A stretch of 64,000 nucleotides of DNA from Corynebacterium doosanense CAU 212 = DSM 45436 (GCF_000767055.1 NZ_CP006764.1:2542001-2606000); one strand, 5' to 3'; shown: positions 39,177 through 47,350, counted from the stretch's first letter. Numbers and translations: made by a program. The notes: generated by a model from the sequence alone, not told the origin.

Positions 39177-39815
39177 CTAGAGGACGCCCTGCTCGCGCGC
39201 GGCCGCCACGGCGGACGTGCGCGAGCGCACCCCGAGCTTGTCGTAGATGTGCACGAGGTGGGACTTCACCGTCGCCTCGGAGAGCATGAGCGACTGGCCG
39301 ATGTCCCGGTTCGACGAGCCGGAGGCGACGAGCTCGAGCACCTCCAGCTCGCGGGGGGTCAGCGACATCCGCGGCGTACGCACCCGCGTCATCAGCCGGT
39401 CGGCGACGATGGGCGACAGCGCCGACTCCCCTTCCGCCGCGGAGCGGACCGCGGCGAGAAGCTCCGAGGGTTCCGTGTCCTTGAGCAGATAACCCACCGC
39501 GCCGGCTTCGATCGCCCCGAGAATGTCCGCGTCGGTGTCGTAGTTGGTCACCACCAGCACCTTGGGCGGGGTGGCCATCGACTCCTTGATCCGGGCGGTG
39601 GCCTGTACCCCGCCCGTCACCTTGGTGCCCTCGATGCCGGCGCCGAAGCGCAGGTCCATGAGCAGGACGTCGATGCCGCCCGCCTGCGCCGCCGAGATCG
39701 CCGCTTCCGCGGTGGCCACCTCGCCGACCACCGAGATGTCCTCGGCCTCCTCGAGCACCGCGCGCAGTCCGAGCCGCACGATCTCGTGGTCGTCCGCGAG
39801 CAGCACCCGAATCAT
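39177..39815 (-). CDS. hrrA: NarL-type response regulator HrrA
   Basis: A 212-aa response regulator. The receiver domain has DD (LLADDHEIV), the phosphoacceptor Asp in VLLMDLRFG, and late T/K residues (VTNYDTDAD, GYLLKDTEP). The LuxR-type HTH is LTPRELEVLELVASGSSN followed by SEATVKSHLVHIYDKLGV. The near-identity to C. glutamicum HrrA (cg3247) as I recall it supports the name; HrrSA controls heme homeostasis and respiratory genes in response to heme. A GGAAGG site precedes ATG. The gene lies 99 nt downstream of hrrS. Confidence 0.92.
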   Translation of the reverse strand: MIRVLLADDHEIVRLGLRAVLEEAEDISVVGEVATAEAAISAAQAGGIDVLLMDLRFGAGIEGTKVTGGVQATARIKESMATPPKVLVVTNYDTDADILGAIEAGAVGYLLKDTEPSELLAAVRSAAEGESALSPIVADRLMTRVRTPRMSLTPRELEVLELVASGSSNRDIGQSLMLSEATVKSHLVHIYDKLGVRSRTSAVAAAREQGVL

Positions 39816-39914
39816 GGGGAAAGTCCTTCCTACAGCGTCGGCCGTTCCCGCAGGTGGCGGGCACGGCTTAAGGTCTTCTCAAACTTTAGTCGAGGAGACA
39901 CCTCCACCAGACGT

Positions 39915-41120
39915 TCAGGCCCGCCGGGCGTCGGGAATGGCCACCGACACGGCGGTGGGCCCGCCGGGGGCGGACTCGATGACCAGCGTGCCGCCGCGTT
40001 CGCTCGCCCGTCCGCTCATGGCGGAGAGCCCGATGTGCCCCAGGCCGGCGCGCTCGGCACTGATCACCTCCGGATCGAACCCCCTGCCGTTGTCCACGAC
40101 ATCCAGGCGCACCTCGTCAGCCTCGTAGGTCACGGTGACCCGGCAGCGACTGGCCCCGGAATGTTTGACCACGTTGCCCACCGCCCCCTGCGCGATCCGC
40201 AGCAGCGTCGCCTCGGTGCCCATGGGCAGCGGCCGCTGCTCGCCCTCCACGTCCACGGCGATGTCAATCTCACCGGCTGCCCCGAAGCTGCCCGCCATCC
40301 GTTCGAGGGCGCCCCGCAGGGAGTTCTCGGCGAGCGGCGCGGGCTGCAGGGCGGTGATCATGGCGCGAGCCTCGGCGAGATTCTCCGACGCCGCCGACCT
40401 CGCCTGCCGGATCCGCTCCACCGCCTGCGTGGTGCGTTCCGGCCCCTCGAACACATCCCTCTCCGCGGCGTGGAGCAGCATCTGGATGCTGGACAGCCCC
40501 TGCGCGACCGTGTCGTGGAGCTCGTGCGCAAGCCGCTGGCGTTCCGCCACCACCCCGGCCGCATGTTCCGACTCCGCCAGTTTCTCGCGGGTGTCCATGA
40601 GCTGGTTGATGAGCTGCTCACGCTCGTCGCTGATGCGCGCCAGAGTGCGGAAGGCGTAGTGGATGGCCAGGGAGATCACCGCGGAGACCGCCGGGCCCAT
40701 CACCCCGCCGAAGGTCAGCCCACCAGGGATCTGCACGATGATGGCCGCCGCGGTGGCGAAGACGACGGAGACCCCGCCCTGCAGACTGTCGAATACCTGC
40801 AGGTAGAGGAAGTACAGCGTGAACACCAGATAGATGCCCACGGGCGCCACGATCATCTCGGAGATCCACACCACCGTCAGCAGCAGCACCCAGGCCTGCC
40901 GCTTTCCCTCGCTCCAGGCGTCGACGTAGATGGAACCGAGGAAGTACGCGGCCGCAAAGATGGTGATCAGCACGAGGTTGAGTGCGGCGTCGAGGAGCGA
41001 CATCTGGAAGGAGGTCGCCACCGCGACCATCAGCAGCACCGCGGTGAAGATGTGGATGCCGCCGCGCAGGGCGTCCTCATCGGGCAGCGGGCTGCCCGGG
41101 AGCCTTAGGCTGGAGCTCAT
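39915..41120 (-). CDS. hrrS: heme-responsive sensor histidine kinase HrrS
   Basis: A 401-aa kinase with five or six hydrophobic helices (residues about 20-175), then the HisKA_3 dimerisation domain with HELHDTVAQG (phosphoacceptor His near 210) and a HATPase domain (DVVDNGRGFDPEVI; GHIGLSAMSGRA). The partner is hrrA. I start at ATG 41120, not at an upstream start at 41405, because TAGGCT (41133-41128) lies 7 nt before it and the added N-terminus would overlap the DUF2020 gene. The ATG overlaps the ATG of that divergent gene. Confidence 0.9.
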   Translation of the reverse strand: MSSSLRLPGSPLPDEDALRGGIHIFTAVLLMVAVATSFQMSLLDAALNLVLITIFAAAYFLGSIYVDAWSEGKRQAWVLLLTVVWISEMIVAPVGIYLVFTLYFLYLQVFDSLQGGVSVVFATAAAIIVQIPGGLTFGGVMGPAVSAVISLAIHYAFRTLARISDEREQLINQLMDTREKLAESEHAAGVVAERQRLAHELHDTVAQGLSSIQMLLHAAERDVFEGPERTTQAVERIRQARSAASENLAEARAMITALQPAPLAENSLRGALERMAGSFGAAGEIDIAVDVEGEQRPLPMGTEATLLRIAQGAVGNVVKHSGASRCRVTVTYEADEVRLDVVDNGRGFDPEVISAERAGLGHIGLSAMSGRASERGGTLVIESAPGGPTAVSVAIPDARRA

Positions 41121-41133
41121 GACCCCGAGCCTA
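41106..41133. promoter_or_regulatory. mirror-image leaderless promoter pair, hrrS / DUF2020
   Basis: TAGGCT (41106-41111), 7 nt, then ATG 41119 on the plus strand; TAGGCT (41133-41128), 7 nt, then ATG 41120 on the minus strand. The two ATGs share the CATG at 41118-41121, so each -10 lies inside the first codons of the other gene. Confidence 0.7.
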
Positions 41134-41715
41134 CCGAGCACGCCCCTGCGGACCCCAGTCGCCGCCGTGCTCCTGACGCTGGCCGGCATCGCGCTGACAG
41201 GCTGCGCGGGGGACGACCCGCAGCCGCCGCCCACCGGTGCGCAGACCTCCGCCCCGATGGCCCTGCCGGCGGGGGCTGAGCTGGGCGTCGATACGCTCCC
41301 CCTCGTTCCCGGGGGCCGGGAGAGCGGGGCTCCGTGCCCGTACCTCGACACCGGATGGGTGGAGGGTGTCAACGGCCAGCGTGTGACCGGGGTCGGGGTG
41401 GACACCCGGTTCGCGGACCCCGCCTGCGTGTACTGGTCCTACCCCGAGGAACCGCAGCTGCAGGTCATCGTGCGCCGGATGTCGGATCCGCCGTCCGCCG
41501 CGGCCGTGGTGGACTGGGCCGCCCCTGTCGACGGCACCGAACCCGCCGAGCTGCCCGGGGGTTGGGTCGGCGGGCGCGGCGCCGCGGAGGTTGTCGACGG
41601 CGCGGTGTTCGCCGTGCAGAAGGACACGGTCGCCGTGGTGGTCTTCACCAACCAGGCGCAGTCCGTCAAGGCGGAGCAGGCCGCCCAGGCCACCGTAAAC
41701 AACCTGGGGCTCTAG
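41119..41715 (+). CDS. DUF2020-type lipoprotein
   Basis: A 198-aa exported lipoprotein. The signal peptide ends in the lipobox IALTGC (Cys about residue 29), and a Pro/Ala-rich linker follows. The folded domain runs from about residue 72 (CPYLDTGWVEGVNGQ) and contains a second Cys (FADPACVYWSYP). This is the corynebacterial DUF2020 type, of unknown function. The start is ATG 41119 with TAGGCT 7 nt upstream. Its stop shares CTAG with the 50-aa gene on the other strand. Confidence 0.8.
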   Translation: MTPSLPSTPLRTPVAAVLLTLAGIALTGCAGDDPQPPPTGAQTSAPMALPAGAELGVDTLPLVPGGRESGAPCPYLDTGWVEGVNGQRVTGVGVDTRFADPACVYWSYPEEPQLQVIVRRMSDPPSAAAVVDWAAPVDGTEPAELPGGWVGGRGAAEVVDGAVFAVQKDTVAVVVFTNQAQSVKAEQAAQATVNNLGL

Positions 41716-41864
41716 ACCGCGACCTCCGCGTAGGGCATCCGCTCGGAGACCCAGGGGAAGACGACCTCCATGAACAGGAGAAACACCGCGATCGCCACCG
41801 CAAAGACGACGAGTACCCGGAACCACCGGCGCCCGGGGATCAGGTGAATCAACCAGGCGTACAT
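41712..41864 (-). CDS. 50-aa single-pass membrane protein
   Basis: A small gene reading MYAWLIHLIPGRRWFRVLVV and then a hydrophobic helix (AVAIAVFLLFMEVVFP). It starts at the base after the sortase TAG, with GGAGGAG inside the sortase end, so it is translationally coupled to the sortase. One transmembrane helix covers about residues 15-35, with a positively charged N-terminal flank. The short length hides it from usual gene callers. A role as a sortase accessory or substrate tether is only a guess. Confidence 0.7.
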   Translation of the reverse strand: MYAWLIHLIPGRRWFRVLVVFAVAIAVFLLFMEVVFPWVSERMPYAEVAV

Positions 41865-42627
41865 CTATCTCTCCTCCATCACGGCGGGCCGGAAACCCTC
41901 GGCCTTGGGCTCGGTGGCCACCTCCATGGCATGGACGATCATGCGCTCCGCGTTGGAGAACTGCGGGTGGCAGGTGGTCAGGGTGAGGATCGCCTCCAGC
42001 CCCGGCCCTAACTGCAACCCCAGCCCCGATTCGGGGACCGGAACGAGCACACCGACGTCACCCGGGGTGGTGATGTGCCGGCGGAGGATGCCCGCGTACT
42101 CGCCGGAAGAGATGCGCGCCGACTGCTCCGGGGTGAAACAGGCCAGCGGATCGTCGGCCGCGGTCAGGGGCAGGACGCGGTAGGTGATCCACTCGGTGGC
42201 CGTCTCTACGACCACCGCGTCGCAGGCCTGCAGCGAACCGAGGTCATTGAACGGGGCACCCTTGCCGACCCGGTGCCCGGCGACCGCGAAGTTGCCGGGC
42301 ACCGGGCAGCTGCGTCTCCGGGTAATGGCCCGGCCCGGCCCGGAGGACCTCGTCGGTGGTCCCCTCCAGGACGGCGAACGCCCAGTCCGCGCCGTAGGTG
42401 GGCACGTACAGGCGGGCGAAGGCGTCGCCCAACTCGGGCGTGTGAGAGGTGCGGGGGTTCTGCCACGCGGACTCCCGCCCGGAATCCGCCTCGTCCTGCA
42501 GCCGGCCGGACTGGAGGTTGGTCCAGAACGCCTCGTAGAAGGCGAACAGCAGCAGCAGGACCCCGACGGTCACCAGCAGCTCGCCGGTGACCTGCCCCGC
42601 GGCGGGGCGACGGACGTCAGCAGCCAT
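41865..42627 (-). pseudogene. class E-like sortase, frameshifted
   Basis: The N-terminal part (from ATG 42627, AGGAGGG site) has a transmembrane helix (VTVGVLLLLFAFYEAFW) and a sortase lead-in (RLYVPTYGADWAFAV, GHYPETQLPG). The catalytic part is in another frame: NFAVAGHRVGKGAPFNDL (His), ILTLTTCHPQFSNAERM (Cys and Arg). The shift falls between about 42296 and 42310. The total length of 763 nt is one base over a multiple of three, so one base is extra or two are missing. All three catalytic residues persist, so the lesion is recent or a sequencing error. Confidence 0.8.
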
Positions 42628-42710
42628 GCCCGCCCTCCTCATATTCCGTGTCGTTGCTCCCGCCCAGGTTAGCGTTCGACAAGCCCGGCCTGAGACGTAG
42701 GATGATCCGC

Positions 42711-43850
42711 ATGTTGGAGCTGTTCGCGTACCCGGTGTCCGTTGTCCTCAAGGCATGGCATCTTCTGCTCACCGAGGTGTTCACCATGGACGCCTCCGCG
42801 GCGTGGATCATCTCGGTGATTCTGCTGGTGGTCACCGTGCGTGGACTGCTCTTCCCCTTCGCGTGGATGCAGAAACGCTCGAGCCACCGCTCGGTGCTCA
42901 TGCGTCCGGAGAAAGCCGAGCTGGAGCGCCGCTACGGCAGTTCCGCGAAACCGGAGGATGTCATCGCGCTGCGTGATGCCACGAAGGAGCTCCACGAGCG
43001 TTACGGCTTCCGCCCCGCCGTCGGCTGCATTCCCCCGCTCATCCAGATCCCGGTCGTCCTGGGTCTCTACCGGCTCCTCCTGTGGATCTCCCGCCCGGAG
43101 CTCCTCGGCGCGCACGGCAATTCCTCCGGCGGCGTCGGCGTGCTCACCGGCGAGGACGTCGCGTCCTTCGAGCAGGCCCGGCTTTTCGACGTCCCCCTGC
43201 CCGCCTACCTCGCCATGAGCGAGGAGCGCCTCGCCGCGCTGGGCACGAACTCCACCGACACGTGGAACGTCATCTTCCCCCTCGTCCTCGTGGCGATCTT
43301 CTTCACCACGGCCAACCTCATCGTCAGCAACTACTTCAATTACCGCTACATGGACTGGTCCTCCACCCCGATGCGGGTCGTCTTCCGCATCATGGTTGCC
43401 CTCACGGTGATCATGCCGTTCTTCATCTTCTGGCTGGGCACACACGGCCCCCTGCCCTTCGCCCTCGTTCTCTACTGGGTCACCGGTAACCTCTGGACCG
43501 CCCTGCAGACGATCGTGCTCAACGTCGTCATCCGCCGCCGCTGGCCGGAGGGTGAGGAGCACCGGGAGCTCCGCCACGCGGGCCGGCAGGAGCTTATCGA
43601 CGCCCGTCGCGCACGTCGTTCCCGGCGGGCCGAGGACAGGTCCTATGTCGCCTCAGCGAAGAGCCGCGGCACCACGCGCGCCAGCGCCCGCGCCGAGCTT
43701 AAGGAGCGAGACGCCCGCGAGGCGCAGGAGAAGGCGGCCAGGAAGGCCGAGGAGAAGGAGCTGCGCCGGCAGCGCAACCGAGTCCAGGCCGCGCTCCGGG
43801 CCCGGGACTCGAAGGCGAAGCGGGAGAGCAGGAAGTCCGGGGAATCCTAG
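42711..43850 (+). CDS. YidC/Oxa1/Alb3-family membrane insertase (second copy)
   Basis: A 379-aa insertase homologue. Hydrophobic helices flank a coiled cytoplasmic loop (SSHRSVLMRPEKAELERRYG) after helix 1, and the core is CIPPLIQIPVVLGLYRLLLW, as in YidC. A long Arg/Lys/Glu/Ala-rich tail (about residues 290-379) could bind the ribosome. Corynebacteria usually have a main yidC near oriC, so this is a paralog; whether it serves special substrates such as small membrane proteins is open. TAGGAT (42698-42703) lies 7 nt before ATG 42711. Its stop shares CTAG with convergent mcbR. Confidence 0.88.
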   Translation: MLELFAYPVSVVLKAWHLLLTEVFTMDASAAWIISVILLVVTVRGLLFPFAWMQKRSSHRSVLMRPEKAELERRYGSSAKPEDVIALRDATKELHERYGFRPAVGCIPPLIQIPVVLGLYRLLLWISRPELLGAHGNSSGGVGVLTGEDVASFEQARLFDVPLPAYLAMSEERLAALGTNSTDTWNVIFPLVLVAIFFTTANLIVSNYFNYRYMDWSSTPMRVVFRIMVALTVIMPFFIFWLGTHGPLPFALVLYWVTGNLWTALQTIVLNVVIRRRWPEGEEHRELRHAGRQELIDARRARRSRRAEDRSYVASAKSRGTTRASARAELKERDAREAQEKAARKAEEKELRRQRNRVQAALRARDSKAKRESRKSGES

Positions 43851-44476
43851 ATGGAGAAGTCGGCGGGCGGCTCGTTGAGCATCTGCCGGGCCAGGTCCCG
43901 TGCCGTGTAGAGCGGGGCGGGATCCTGCACGAGCCTGGCGCCCGCCTGGCCACCGTCGAGGAAGATGAGCAGCTGGTTGGCCTGGGTCGCCGACGGGTAG
44001 CTGTTCTTTTCGTTGAGCAGCTCCGTCATCGTCGAGTGCATCCAGCGCCGGTGTGCGAGACAGGCATCCACGATGCGCTGTTCCGACTCGGTCTCGGGTT
44101 TCGGGTATTCGTTGGCCGCATTGAGGAAGTAGGAACCGCGGTAGTTCTTCTCCGGCTCCTCCTCCACGACCTGGTCAAAGAACGCCAGGATCTTCTCCTG
44201 CGGGTCCTGCAGGTCGGCGGTGCGTTCAGCCCACTGCTGGCGGGCCTGGTCGTCGAGCTGCTCGATGTAGGCGACCACGAGGTTGTCCTTGGAACCGAAC
44301 AGCGAGTACAGCGACGCCTTGGCCACGTCGGCCTCGCGGAGGATCCGGTCGATGCCGATGACCCGGATGCCTTCCGTGGCGAACAGGTGCGTCGCCGAGG
44401 TGAGCAGGCGCTGCCGGGGGCTCGGCCGGTTGCGGCGTCGGCTGGTGGTCTTCTTCTTCGCGGTTTCTGTTGCCAC
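43847..44476 (-). CDS. mcbR: TetR-family regulator McbR
   Basis: A 209-aa TetR repressor. The HTH is FATEGIRVIGIDRILREADV followed by AKASLYSLFGSKD. The C-terminal ligand domain ends PPADFSI, nearly identical to the end of C. glutamicum McbR as I recall it. McbR (cg3253) represses methionine and cysteine synthesis genes and is released by S-adenosylhomocysteine. I start at GTG 44476; the residues further upstream are outside the family. A TAGAC half-site of the known TAGAC-N6-GTCTA operator occurs at 44532, but without a clear partner. Confidence 0.92.
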   Translation of the reverse strand: MATETAKKKTTSRRRNRPSPRQRLLTSATHLFATEGIRVIGIDRILREADVAKASLYSLFGSKDNLVVAYIEQLDDQARQQWAERTADLQDPQEKILAFFDQVVEEEPEKNYRGSYFLNAANEYPKPETESEQRIVDACLAHRRWMHSTMTELLNEKNSYPSATQANQLLIFLDGGQAGARLVQDPAPLYTARDLARQMLNEPPADFSI

Positions 44477-44572
44477 GTCGCTGCCCTGCCTTTCCTCGTT
44501 GACGTTCAGTGGATCGTTCGTCTCCCCAATATAGACAAACCGGTACGTTTGCAACCACTCCGGGGGTCAGGA

Positions 44573-44602
44573 AAAGGCCCCGGCGATGTCGCCGGGGCCT
44601 TT
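44573..44602. terminator. strong terminator after GlsB-like gene
   Basis: A perfect 14-bp stem (AAAGGCCCCGGCGA / TCGCCGGGGCCTTT) with a 2-nt loop lies between the glsB-like gene and mcbR, both read on the minus strand. T runs flank it. Confidence 0.9.
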
Positions 44603-44617
44603 CACTGGAGCTTGTGG

Positions 44618-44875
44618 TTACTTGCGCACCATGTTGATGATGGAGAGCAGGATAACCGCACCCACGATAGCGGTGATGAAGCTGATGAAGAGACCAGCCT
44701 GGCCCTCCATGAAGAGGCCGAGCAGGAAGCCACCGATAAGGGCGCCGACGATACCGACGACGACGTTGGCGACAATGCCCATCTGAGCGTTCTTGCCCTT
44801 GATCATCGAAGCGATCCAGCCGGCGAGGCCGCCGAGAACGAGCCAACCGATGATGCCACCGAGTCCAACAGCCAT
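44618..44875 (-). CDS. GlsB/YeaQ/YmgE-family membrane protein
   Basis: An 85-aa protein with three hydrophobic helices rich in Gly (MAVGLGGIIGWLVLGGLAGW; VVVGIVGALIGGFLLGLF). This is the transglycosylase-associated/GlsB family, linked to general stress in several bacteria; its biochemical function is unknown. An AAGGAGAA site precedes ATG 44875. It sits upstream of mcbR in the same direction but is separated by a strong terminator. The codon bias suggests high expression. Confidence 0.9.
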   Translation of the reverse strand: MAVGLGGIIGWLVLGGLAGWIASMIKGKNAQMGIVANVVVGIVGALIGGFLLGLFMEGQAGLFISFITAIVGAVILLSIINMVRK

Positions 44876-45112
44876 GATGATTCTCCTTTTGTTTTGTTTT
44901 GGGCATGCAGCCTAGAACGTCAATACCGTCCCCGCATGCTTGAGACGGGCACCATTGTGGCGAAACTTCGGCCGCTGCGCCAACTGCCCTGGCCGCAACC
45001 ATAAGAAACTGTTACCGCTTCGTGTCACGTCCACAAATCCCGCGCCATACCTGCCCTGCCCGAAGGTCTATTGATATTATCTTTCCGGACGGGGGTGACG
45101 TGCGGGGGTAGT
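44876..45112. promoter_or_regulatory. uspA-glsB intergenic region
   Basis: No gene seen. It presumably carries the promoter of the glsB-like gene on the minus strand and the uspA 3' end. It contains an AT-rich patch (ttgatattatc, about 45070-45080). Confidence 0.35.
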
Positions 45113-46009
45113 CTATCGGCTGTCCGGTCGGACCACCATCATCGGGCAGGGCGCGGACTGCAGCAGCGCACGGGAGGTCGAGCCAATGAGCATGCCGCGG
45201 AAGCCGCCACGTCCGTGCGAACCGGTGACCAGAAGCTGTGCGCCCTCCGCCTGCTCCGCCAGGGCGCGGACCGGGCGATCGCGGGTGATGACCTTCTTCA
45301 CCGACACGTCGGGATACTGCTCCATCAGCGGCTCCAGCCGCTCGCTGAGCAGGTCTGCCTGCTGCTGTTCGATCTCCTCCCACTGGGTCTGGGCGGCGGA
45401 CAGGCCAGCGAGCGAGGACTGCGCCTGCATGTCCATCCAGGTGTGCACCGCCACGAGGTCCGCGCCACGGGCGGAAGCCTCCTCGAAGGCCACCTCCGTC
45501 GCCTGCTGGGAGACGTCGGAACCGTCCACGCCGACCACGACCGGGCCGTACTTCGTGGCTTCCGTGACGTTGTTGTTCTCCCGGACGACCACGACCGGGC
45601 AGTGTGCGTGAGACACCACGGCCGCGGAGACCGAGCCCATCACCATGCCCGACAGGCCTCCGAGTCCCCGCGATCCGAGAACCAGCATGGTCACGTCGCT
45701 GCTCATCTCCAGCAGGAGGTCGATCGGCGAACCCTCGGCGACGGTGTGACCGATGAGAATCTCGGGCGCGACGTCGTGGGCGATCGCCCGGGCGGCCTCG
45801 ATCTTCTCCATGGATTCGGACTGGAGATCCGAGAAGAGCTCGTCCGGGGGAACCATTCCCTCGGCGTACAGATACTGCGGCATGGTGTAGCTGGTGGCCA
45901 GACGCAGGGGCAGGCCCCGCTTCATTGCGGTGTTGGCGGCCCAACGCACAGCGTTGTTCGATGCCGCGGAGCCGTCCACGGCGACGACGACGATATCTTC
46001 CTTAGCCAT
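45113..46009 (-). CDS. uspA: tandem universal stress protein
   Basis: A 298-aa protein with two Usp domains in tandem (about 1-145 and 150-298). The first begins IVVVAVDGSAASNNAVRWA; each domain ends in an ATP-binding G-2x-G-9x-G(S/T) pattern (GSRGLGGLSGMVMGSVSAAV; GSHGRGGFRGMLIGSTSRAL). Both domains look like ATP-binding Usp. Corresponds in place to C. glutamicum cg3255. AGGAAAGGA precedes ATG. Likely role in stress survival, inferred from family. Confidence 0.93.
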   Translation of the reverse strand: MAKEDIVVVAVDGSAASNNAVRWAANTAMKRGLPLRLATSYTMPQYLYAEGMVPPDELFSDLQSESMEKIEAARAIAHDVAPEILIGHTVAEGSPIDLLLEMSSDVTMLVLGSRGLGGLSGMVMGSVSAAVVSHAHCPVVVVRENNNVTEATKYGPVVVGVDGSDVSQQATEVAFEEASARGADLVAVHTWMDMQAQSSLAGLSAAQTQWEEIEQQQADLLSERLEPLMEQYPDVSVKKVITRDRPVRALAEQAEGAQLLVTGSHGRGGFRGMLIGSTSRALLQSAPCPMMVVRPDSR

Positions 46010-46100
46010 TTCTCCGGTCCTTTCCTAGCTGGGTACGTGCTGGTCAGAACTCCGGCACGCGGAGGGTGCGCAATAGCGCGGCGGCCTCCTCATGGTCCCC

Positions 46101-46106
46101 AGTGTA
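46101..46106 (-). promoter_or_regulatory. probable uspA -10 box with leaderless mini-ORF
   Basis: TACACT (46106-46101) lies 7 nt before an ATG at 46093 that opens a 22-codon frame (MRRPPRYCAPSACRSS...) ending at 46025, just before uspA. The box is probably the uspA promoter. Whether the mini-ORF is translated is unclear. Confidence 0.4.
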
Positions 46107-46142
46107 CTCGCGCCCCGGTCGCCGGTTATGACAAGCACACAG

Positions 46143-46179
46143 AAAAACCCCGCTGCCGCGGTATCCGCGACGACGGGGT
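46143..46179 (-). terminator. terminator after small porin-like gene
   Basis: ACCCCG (46147-46152) pairs with CGGGGT (46174-46179), with an inner CCGCGG/CCGCG stem. On the minus strand the stem is followed by a run of five T. Confidence 0.75.
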
Positions 46180-46199
46180 GGTCTGTGAAGAAATGCAGC

Positions 46200-46346
46200 T
46201 TAGTTCGGGATCTCCACCGGGCCGGCGGGGCCGGAGTTGGCGGGGTAGAGCAGGTCGAAGATGACCCGGGCGACCTGCGCAATGATAGCGCCGATACCAT
46301 CAGAGAAGAATGCGAGGAACGGAGCAAGGGTGTCGTCTAAGTTCAT
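46200..46346 (-). CDS. 48-aa amphipathic porin-like peptide (PorA/PorH-like)
   Basis: A tiny protein starting MNLDDTLAPFLAFFSDGIGA and ending NSGPAGPVEIPN. The middle (LAPFLAFFSDGIGAIIAQV) is an amphipathic helix. No signal peptide is present. This size and character resemble PorA/PorH-type mycomembrane channel peptides of corynebacteria, which also lack signal peptides, but I cannot claim homology. TATTGT lies 7 nt before ATG 46346, so it is leaderless, and it has its own terminator, which argues for a real gene. Its ATG overlaps the ATG of the divergent pseudouridine synthase. Confidence 0.65.
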   Translation of the reverse strand: MNLDDTLAPFLAFFSDGIGAIIAQVARVIFDLLYPANSGPAGPVEIPN

Positions 46347-47322
46347 GAGGCCAACAATAGTACAGCGACGTCGCGGTGCACCACCTCTGCCCGTGAAGGA
46401 CGGCCTCAACCCCACCCGGGTGAGGGTTCCCGAGGGCCACACGGGCATCACCGCCCGGGATTTTCTCACCGCGGTGATCGAATCGCAGCGGCACCGCCAC
46501 CCCCAGGACGATGGTTCGGCCCTCGCGCAAAGGTTCGCTGACCACGAGGTCGTTGACCCGCAGGGCAACCCGCTCGATCCGGACACCGCTCTCGCGGAAC
46601 ACCAGGACGTCTGGTTCTACCGCCGACCCGCTCCGGAAAAGAAGGTCCCGTTCGACATCGCCATTCTTCACGAGGACGATCGGCTGCTCGTGGTCAACAA
46701 ACCCCCCTTCCTGGCCACCATGCCCCGCGGGCAGCACATCACGGAAACCGCCACCGTGCGGTTGCGGCGAGAGACCGGAAACAATGATCTCTCCCCCGCC
46801 CATCGACTGGACAGGCTGACGTCGGGAGTCCTCTTCTTTGTCAAGAACCCAGCCGACCGCGGCGCCTACCAGACGCTCTTCGCCAACCGGGAGGTGCAGA
46901 AGACCTATCACGCCATCGCGCCCCACCGACCGGAGCTGGCCAGCGTCTGCCCGACAGTGTGGGAGAACCGGATCGAAAAGACCCCCGGGGAGTTCCAGGC
47001 GCGCATTGTCCCCGGCGAGGTCAATGCGGTGACCACCCTCGCCGATGTTGTCCCGCTTAGCGACGACGAACACCGTCTCCTCGAATCCCACCACGGCAGC
47101 CAGCCACCGCTCGCGCGGTACGTGCTGAGCCCGCAGACCGGGAAGACCCACCAGCTCCGCCTGCACATGCACCTCGCCGGGGCGCCCATCCTCGGCGACA
47201 ACGCCTATCCCGCTCCCCTGCCCGCAGCGCAGGAGGACTTCCACAGGCCGCTACGCCTGAGCGCCACGCAGCTCAGCTTCCGGGACCCCTTCACCCACGA
47301 CTTCCGGACGTTTCGCCTCTGA
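46345..47322 (+). CDS. RluA-family pseudouridine synthase
   Basis: A 325-aa pseudouridine synthase of the RluA/RluC class. Conserved blocks are HEDDRLLVVNKPPF, then HRLDRLTSGVLFFVKN with the catalytic Asp, and the C-terminal TGKTHQLRLHMHLAGAPILGD. There is an N-terminal extension of about 90 aa before the catalytic domain. The rRNA or tRNA target is unknown. I use ATG 46345, preceded by GGAGCAAGGG at 46321-46330. The gene ends about 30 nt before the rRNA-operon terminator. Confidence 0.9.
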   Translation: MRPTIVQRRRGAPPLPVKDGLNPTRVRVPEGHTGITARDFLTAVIESQRHRHPQDDGSALAQRFADHEVVDPQGNPLDPDTALAEHQDVWFYRRPAPEKKVPFDIAILHEDDRLLVVNKPPFLATMPRGQHITETATVRLRRETGNNDLSPAHRLDRLTSGVLFFVKNPADRGAYQTLFANREVQKTYHAIAPHRPELASVCPTVWENRIEKTPGEFQARIVPGEVNAVTTLADVVPLSDDEHRLLESHHGSQPPLARYVLSPQTGKTHQLRLHMHLAGAPILGDNAYPAPLPAAQEDFHRPLRLSATQLSFRDPFTHDFRTFRL

Positions 47323-47350
47323 GGCGCAACGGCATTTGGGCATGGGTAAA

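Noticed and set aside
44532-44536. McbR operator at mcbR
   Set aside because: Only the TAGAC half-site is present; the partner half is not.
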